The notes under the pieces were generated by a model. That model made no database searches. It was not told the origin of the DNA and saw only the letters and a list, made by a program, of their open reading frames with translations. Source: Candidatus Bathyarchaeota archaeon (GTDB lineage: Archaea > Thermoproteota > Bathyarchaeia > Bathyarchaeales > Bathycorpusculaceae). Taken from it: a stretch of 41,834 nt of DNA. This document shows positions 39,777-41,834 of this stretch, piece after piece (the stretch's first letter is position 1; every line of letters starts with the position of its first letter). The stretch covers positions 1 through 41,834 of the forward strand of contig JALHSY010000046.1 in the NCBI GenBank assembly GCA_022865455.1, read 5' to 3'. The translations under genes and the position numbers were made by a program.

Positions 39777-40643
39777 ATGAAAAGTTTGCTCATTCGTGTT
39801 GCGATAGATTCAGGAAATATGGGTTACATAGGACCGATTGATGAAAGAACAATGGAATACGTGTATATACCTATCCCTACTATTGAAACGGCTCTCACAA
39901 AGCGGACATACAACACTGAAAGAGTGTGGCCGCGAAACACAGTTTTTGAAGGCAAGGTGTTGGCTGACTTCATGCACACTGACAGGGCAGAGGTTCGTTT
40001 GGATTACGACTGGATAGAACAAGTGTGGATTGAACGAAAACTCCCTGCAAATAGTCTGAAAATTCACTTTGATCCTGAGTTTGATGGGAATACTTATGGA
40101 GATTCTTGGGGAAACAGAATACCGTCAGACCTCATTTTGCCTAGTGCTCTAGATGAGGAGATTCATTTGTTCTTTTATGCGGGACTTGCACCTTATCCCA
40201 AGTGCTTCGAAAAGCGATCACAGCACCAAATCATAAGCAGTCAAAAATATAGTATGAACGTCTATGTTATTGGCCACTTTGAAATCGAAGGAATCTACAG
40301 TATCAGAAAAGAGGGAGATCTATCAACCTTCGAGAAAGAATTGGGAACGAATGCGCATTTCATTGAGAAGGAACACCTCAAGGGACTTGAGAAGTATCCG
40401 ATCAAAGCTGAGCGAGAGCATTTTTCGAACTTGGTGATTGTCAAGGGTAAGAAGAAGGAATCAAGAGGGCTCTTATCCAAGGCAATACAATTAACCAAAT
40501 GGAGTGAAAGAAAAAGAGCTTACATCCCAACAGAACTTGGCGAGATAGTAGGACTAAAACCGAATAGAGGGATCAGGCAGACCCCACACCTGGATAGTAA
40601 CAGTACCAGCTCCCTTTTGGACGAGATTGACTCGACAATCTAG
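39777..40643 (+). CDS. Nmad3-like (nucleotide-modification-associated) protein
   Basis: I take the ATG at 39777 (MKSLLIRVAIDSGNMGYIGP), 288 residues, over one four codons up. Matches to the Nmad3 pattern as I know it are the N-terminal strand with D-S-G-N, YIPIPTIETALTKRTYNTER, KIHFDPEFDGNTYGDSW, HLFFYAGLAPYP and MNVYVIGHFEIEGIY. The late segment NLVIVKGKKKESRGLLSKAI also fits. This domain was proposed from genome context to work with modified bases; its reaction is unproven. The C-terminal 20 residues are Ser-rich. Confidence 0.55.
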   Translation: MKSLLIRVAIDSGNMGYIGPIDERTMEYVYIPIPTIETALTKRTYNTERVWPRNTVFEGKVLADFMHTDRAEVRLDYDWIEQVWIERKLPANSLKIHFDPEFDGNTYGDSWGNRIPSDLILPSALDEEIHLFFYAGLAPYPKCFEKRSQHQIISSQKYSMNVYVIGHFEIEGIYSIRKEGDLSTFEKELGTNAHFIEKEHLKGLEKYPIKAEREHFSNLVIVKGKKKESRGLLSKAIQLTKWSERKRAYIPTELGEIVGLKPNRGIRQTPHLDSNSTSSLLDEIDSTI

Positions 40644-40652
40644 GTCGTTTCT

Positions 40653-40671
40653 GTGGGCTCTACCCGCCCAC
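40653..40671 (+). terminator. Hairpin after the Nmad3-like gene
   Basis: GTGGGC and GCCCAC make a 6-bp stem around TCTACCC, 9 bases after the stop. No T tract follows directly. In the same 225-base gap I see GCGCGC at 40704 and a T-rich stretch at 40728-40740, and nothing else. Confidence 0.35.
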
Positions 40672-40883
40672 TTCAAATCGGTCAAGTTGTGAATTGGAAA
40701 TCGGCGCGCTATCCCAGCGACTTCATCTCACTTTTATTCTACACTCTGTGCAGTTGTCAGATGTCTTTTCACAAGAGCGTTTTTAACGGCTTTGCACCCA
40801 GGTAGACACAGAGAGTAGAGCGGAGGCTCTCTCGCAGCAGACGGTTGTTGAATAGAGGTGTATGATGTTTGGTTAGATTGCAG

Positions 40884-41090
40884 ATGCGGCTTGCGAGAAA
40901 GAGGTATCTGAAGAGCAAAAGAGTATACGAGTACGAACGAATTTCTCTACATATCCCAAGGAAGCTTCACGACGCCATCAAACCCTATCTAAAGGAGGAC
41001 TTGGACCTGAAAGTCGCAACCGAAAAAGGCTCTCTGATTCTTATTCTGACTCCGCAAAAACGTTTCTGCCCGCCGAATACACCCCGCTAA
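40884..41090 (+). CDS. Small basic archaeal protein
   Basis: From the ATG at 40884 the frame gives 68 residues (a TTG at 40869 adds five). The basic start RLARKRYLKSKRVYEYERIS leads into SLHIPRKLHDAIKPYLKEDL and a strand GSLILILTPQ. This looks like a small DNA-associated protein, though no named family fits. Its last codons overlap the first of two exact 17-base repeats. Confidence 0.5.
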   Translation: MRLARKRYLKSKRVYEYERISLHIPRKLHDAIKPYLKEDLDLKVATEKGSLILILTPQKRFCPPNTPR

Positions 41091-41202
41091 AATCAGCCCC
41101 TGAACGGCTTCAGACACTTGAATTTTAACACGAAAATGCAAATGTTGCTTAAATATCTGCCAGCCGAAAGATTTTCCGCTAGGGGCGTTTCTGCCCGCCG
41201 AA
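41061..41202 (+). repeat. Exact 17-base direct repeat
   Basis: CGTTTCTGCCCGCCGAA occurs at 41061-41077 and 41186-41202, 125 bases apart. The first is in the end of a gene and the second is in the following 209-base gap. The gap also contains a TTAAATAT at about 41151 that could be a TATA box. Confidence 0.6.
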
Positions 41203-41299
41203 ACGTTTTGCCGAGGGTTTCAGCACACAAAAACATGTCTATTAATGTAAATAGCAACTTCCGCGCAAGTTTTCTTGACCGGGCCATGGTGTTTAGCGT

Positions 41300-41761
41300 G
41301 TGGCGAGGGGCAAGAGGAACTGCGGAAGAATCTCGGTTTTCAAGGGCCGAGAAGCCAAACTCAACCACACCATATTCCAAACCCTCGCCAAAAACGACCC
41401 CCTGACCATCTACGAGGCACACAAACAAATCAAAAGCCTGAGAGGCTTCAGACACACAAAGTACACGAACGTCAACCGCCGAGTAAGAACCCTCGAGGAG
41501 TCAGGCTACCTTGAGAAGGCAGGGATCAGGAGTACCCAAGCAGGCGGCCAAGCAACGCTCTATCAGCTGACGACTAGAGCCCACGTTGCCCTCTTGCTCA
41601 GTCAGATCAGCCCTGACACATTCACGAAGGAAGCCGATGAAGACGCACTGATCGCAGAGTTAGCCGCGTTGATGCTCTTTCTGGAAAAGAGAGAGCGCGC
41701 GCGAAACGCAAATGAACCAAAAGAGCACCCAAAGTCAGGTATCAAACCTATCGATCACTAA
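41300..41761 (+). CDS. Winged-helix regulator
   Basis: The product of about 153 residues starts at GTG. After a basic N-terminus it has FQTLAKNDPLTIYEAHKQIK, YTNVNRRVRTLEESGYLEKA and QAGGQATLYQLTTRAHVALL, a winged helix with wing and C-terminal helix. The C-terminal tail is acidic then basic (EADEDALIAELAALMLFLEK). It is the last gene before the third repeat copy and may belong to the accessory island. Confidence 0.65.
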   Translation: MARGKRNCGRISVFKGREAKLNHTIFQTLAKNDPLTIYEAHKQIKSLRGFRHTKYTNVNRRVRTLEESGYLEKAGIRSTQAGGQATLYQLTTRAHVALLLSQISPDTFTKEADEDALIAELAALMLFLEKRERARNANEPKEHPKSGIKPIDH

Positions 41762-41774
41762 TATTTTGCGGGAA

Positions 41775-41824
41775 GTGGCTCTGAAGTCTTCGGTTGATAC
41801 GAGCCCTTGTGAAAAATCGGTTGA
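41775..41824 (+). repeat. Third, shortened copy of the cassette-flanking repeat
   Basis: It has the same orientation as the left copy at 29260. The ends GAAGTCTTCGGT and GAAAAATCGGTTGA and the core ACGAGCCC are kept, while about 20 bases of the centre are replaced by TTGT. Its two motif units on the minus strand lie 27 bases apart, the shorter of the two spacings seen elsewhere. Confidence 0.75.
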
Positions 41825-41834
41825 CGACAGAACG

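Overview
The window looks like archaeal chromosome, most likely from a Bathyarchaeia-like or other TACK-type lineage. The reasons are a formylmethanofuran:tetrahydromethanopterin formyltransferase, an EhaR-type HAD protein, a PurL/PurQ pair of separate subunits, an S27ae-type zinc ribbon, a possible TFIIB-like cyclin repeat, many TTG/GTG starts and start/stop overlaps (ATGA). The lineage is inferred from gene content only; no rRNA marker is present.

Region 1 (1-8672) is host metabolism. purL (5' end cut by the window) and purQ run rightward. They converge on a tight leftward operon purF-purD-HAD-ftr-pfkB, in which three of the four junctions overlap or nearly touch. The block links de novo purine synthesis to archaeal C1 carrier chemistry.

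Region 2 (about 8690-29252) is a rightward block of an HK97-type tailed virus (provirus). It starts with a string of small, Cys-rich, translationally coupled genes and a winged-helix protein. The head module follows: protease/scaffold, decoration protein, major capsid protein, winged helix and portal. Next come surface and neck proteins with unusual inserted or repeated domains (discoidin plus about ten 19-residue repeats, an alpha/alpha-toroid insertion, a beta-sandwich insertion). The tail module has a tube protein, assembly chaperones with a possible -1 frameshift, a gp10-like protein, a very short tape measure and a baseplate-type protein. The block ends with small membrane proteins, TerS-like and TerL terminase genes and an ABC-ATPase/acetyltransferase fusion. 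I found no integrase, polymerase or clean att pair, so the virus ends are undefined.

Region 3 (29260-32933) is a two-subunit restriction-modification cassette: a nuclease-methylase fusion, a specificity subunit and a small zinc ribbon. Near-perfect 70-bp inverted repeats bracket it (68/70 by eye). A shortened third copy lies at the right edge of the window.

Region 4 (33.0-41.8 kb) is an accessory region of short genes. It includes membrane proteins, an ArsR-type regulator, a stand-alone PUA/EVE-like reader, a TFIIB-like protein, a tandem pair of Holliday-resolvase-like nucleases (one with the catalytic Glu missing), a membrane-anchored transglutaminase-like protein, an S27ae-like zinc ribbon and an Nmad3-like protein. 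The inverted repeats contain a degenerate motif of about 20 bp, present twice in each. The same paired motif recurs in at least four more intergenic gaps, with spacing near 27-28 or 36-38 bp. A second family, GCGCGCGC followed by a covarying hairpin, follows two consecutive genes. These intergenic element families are the least explained signals here. No gene-free stretch exceeds 300 bases.
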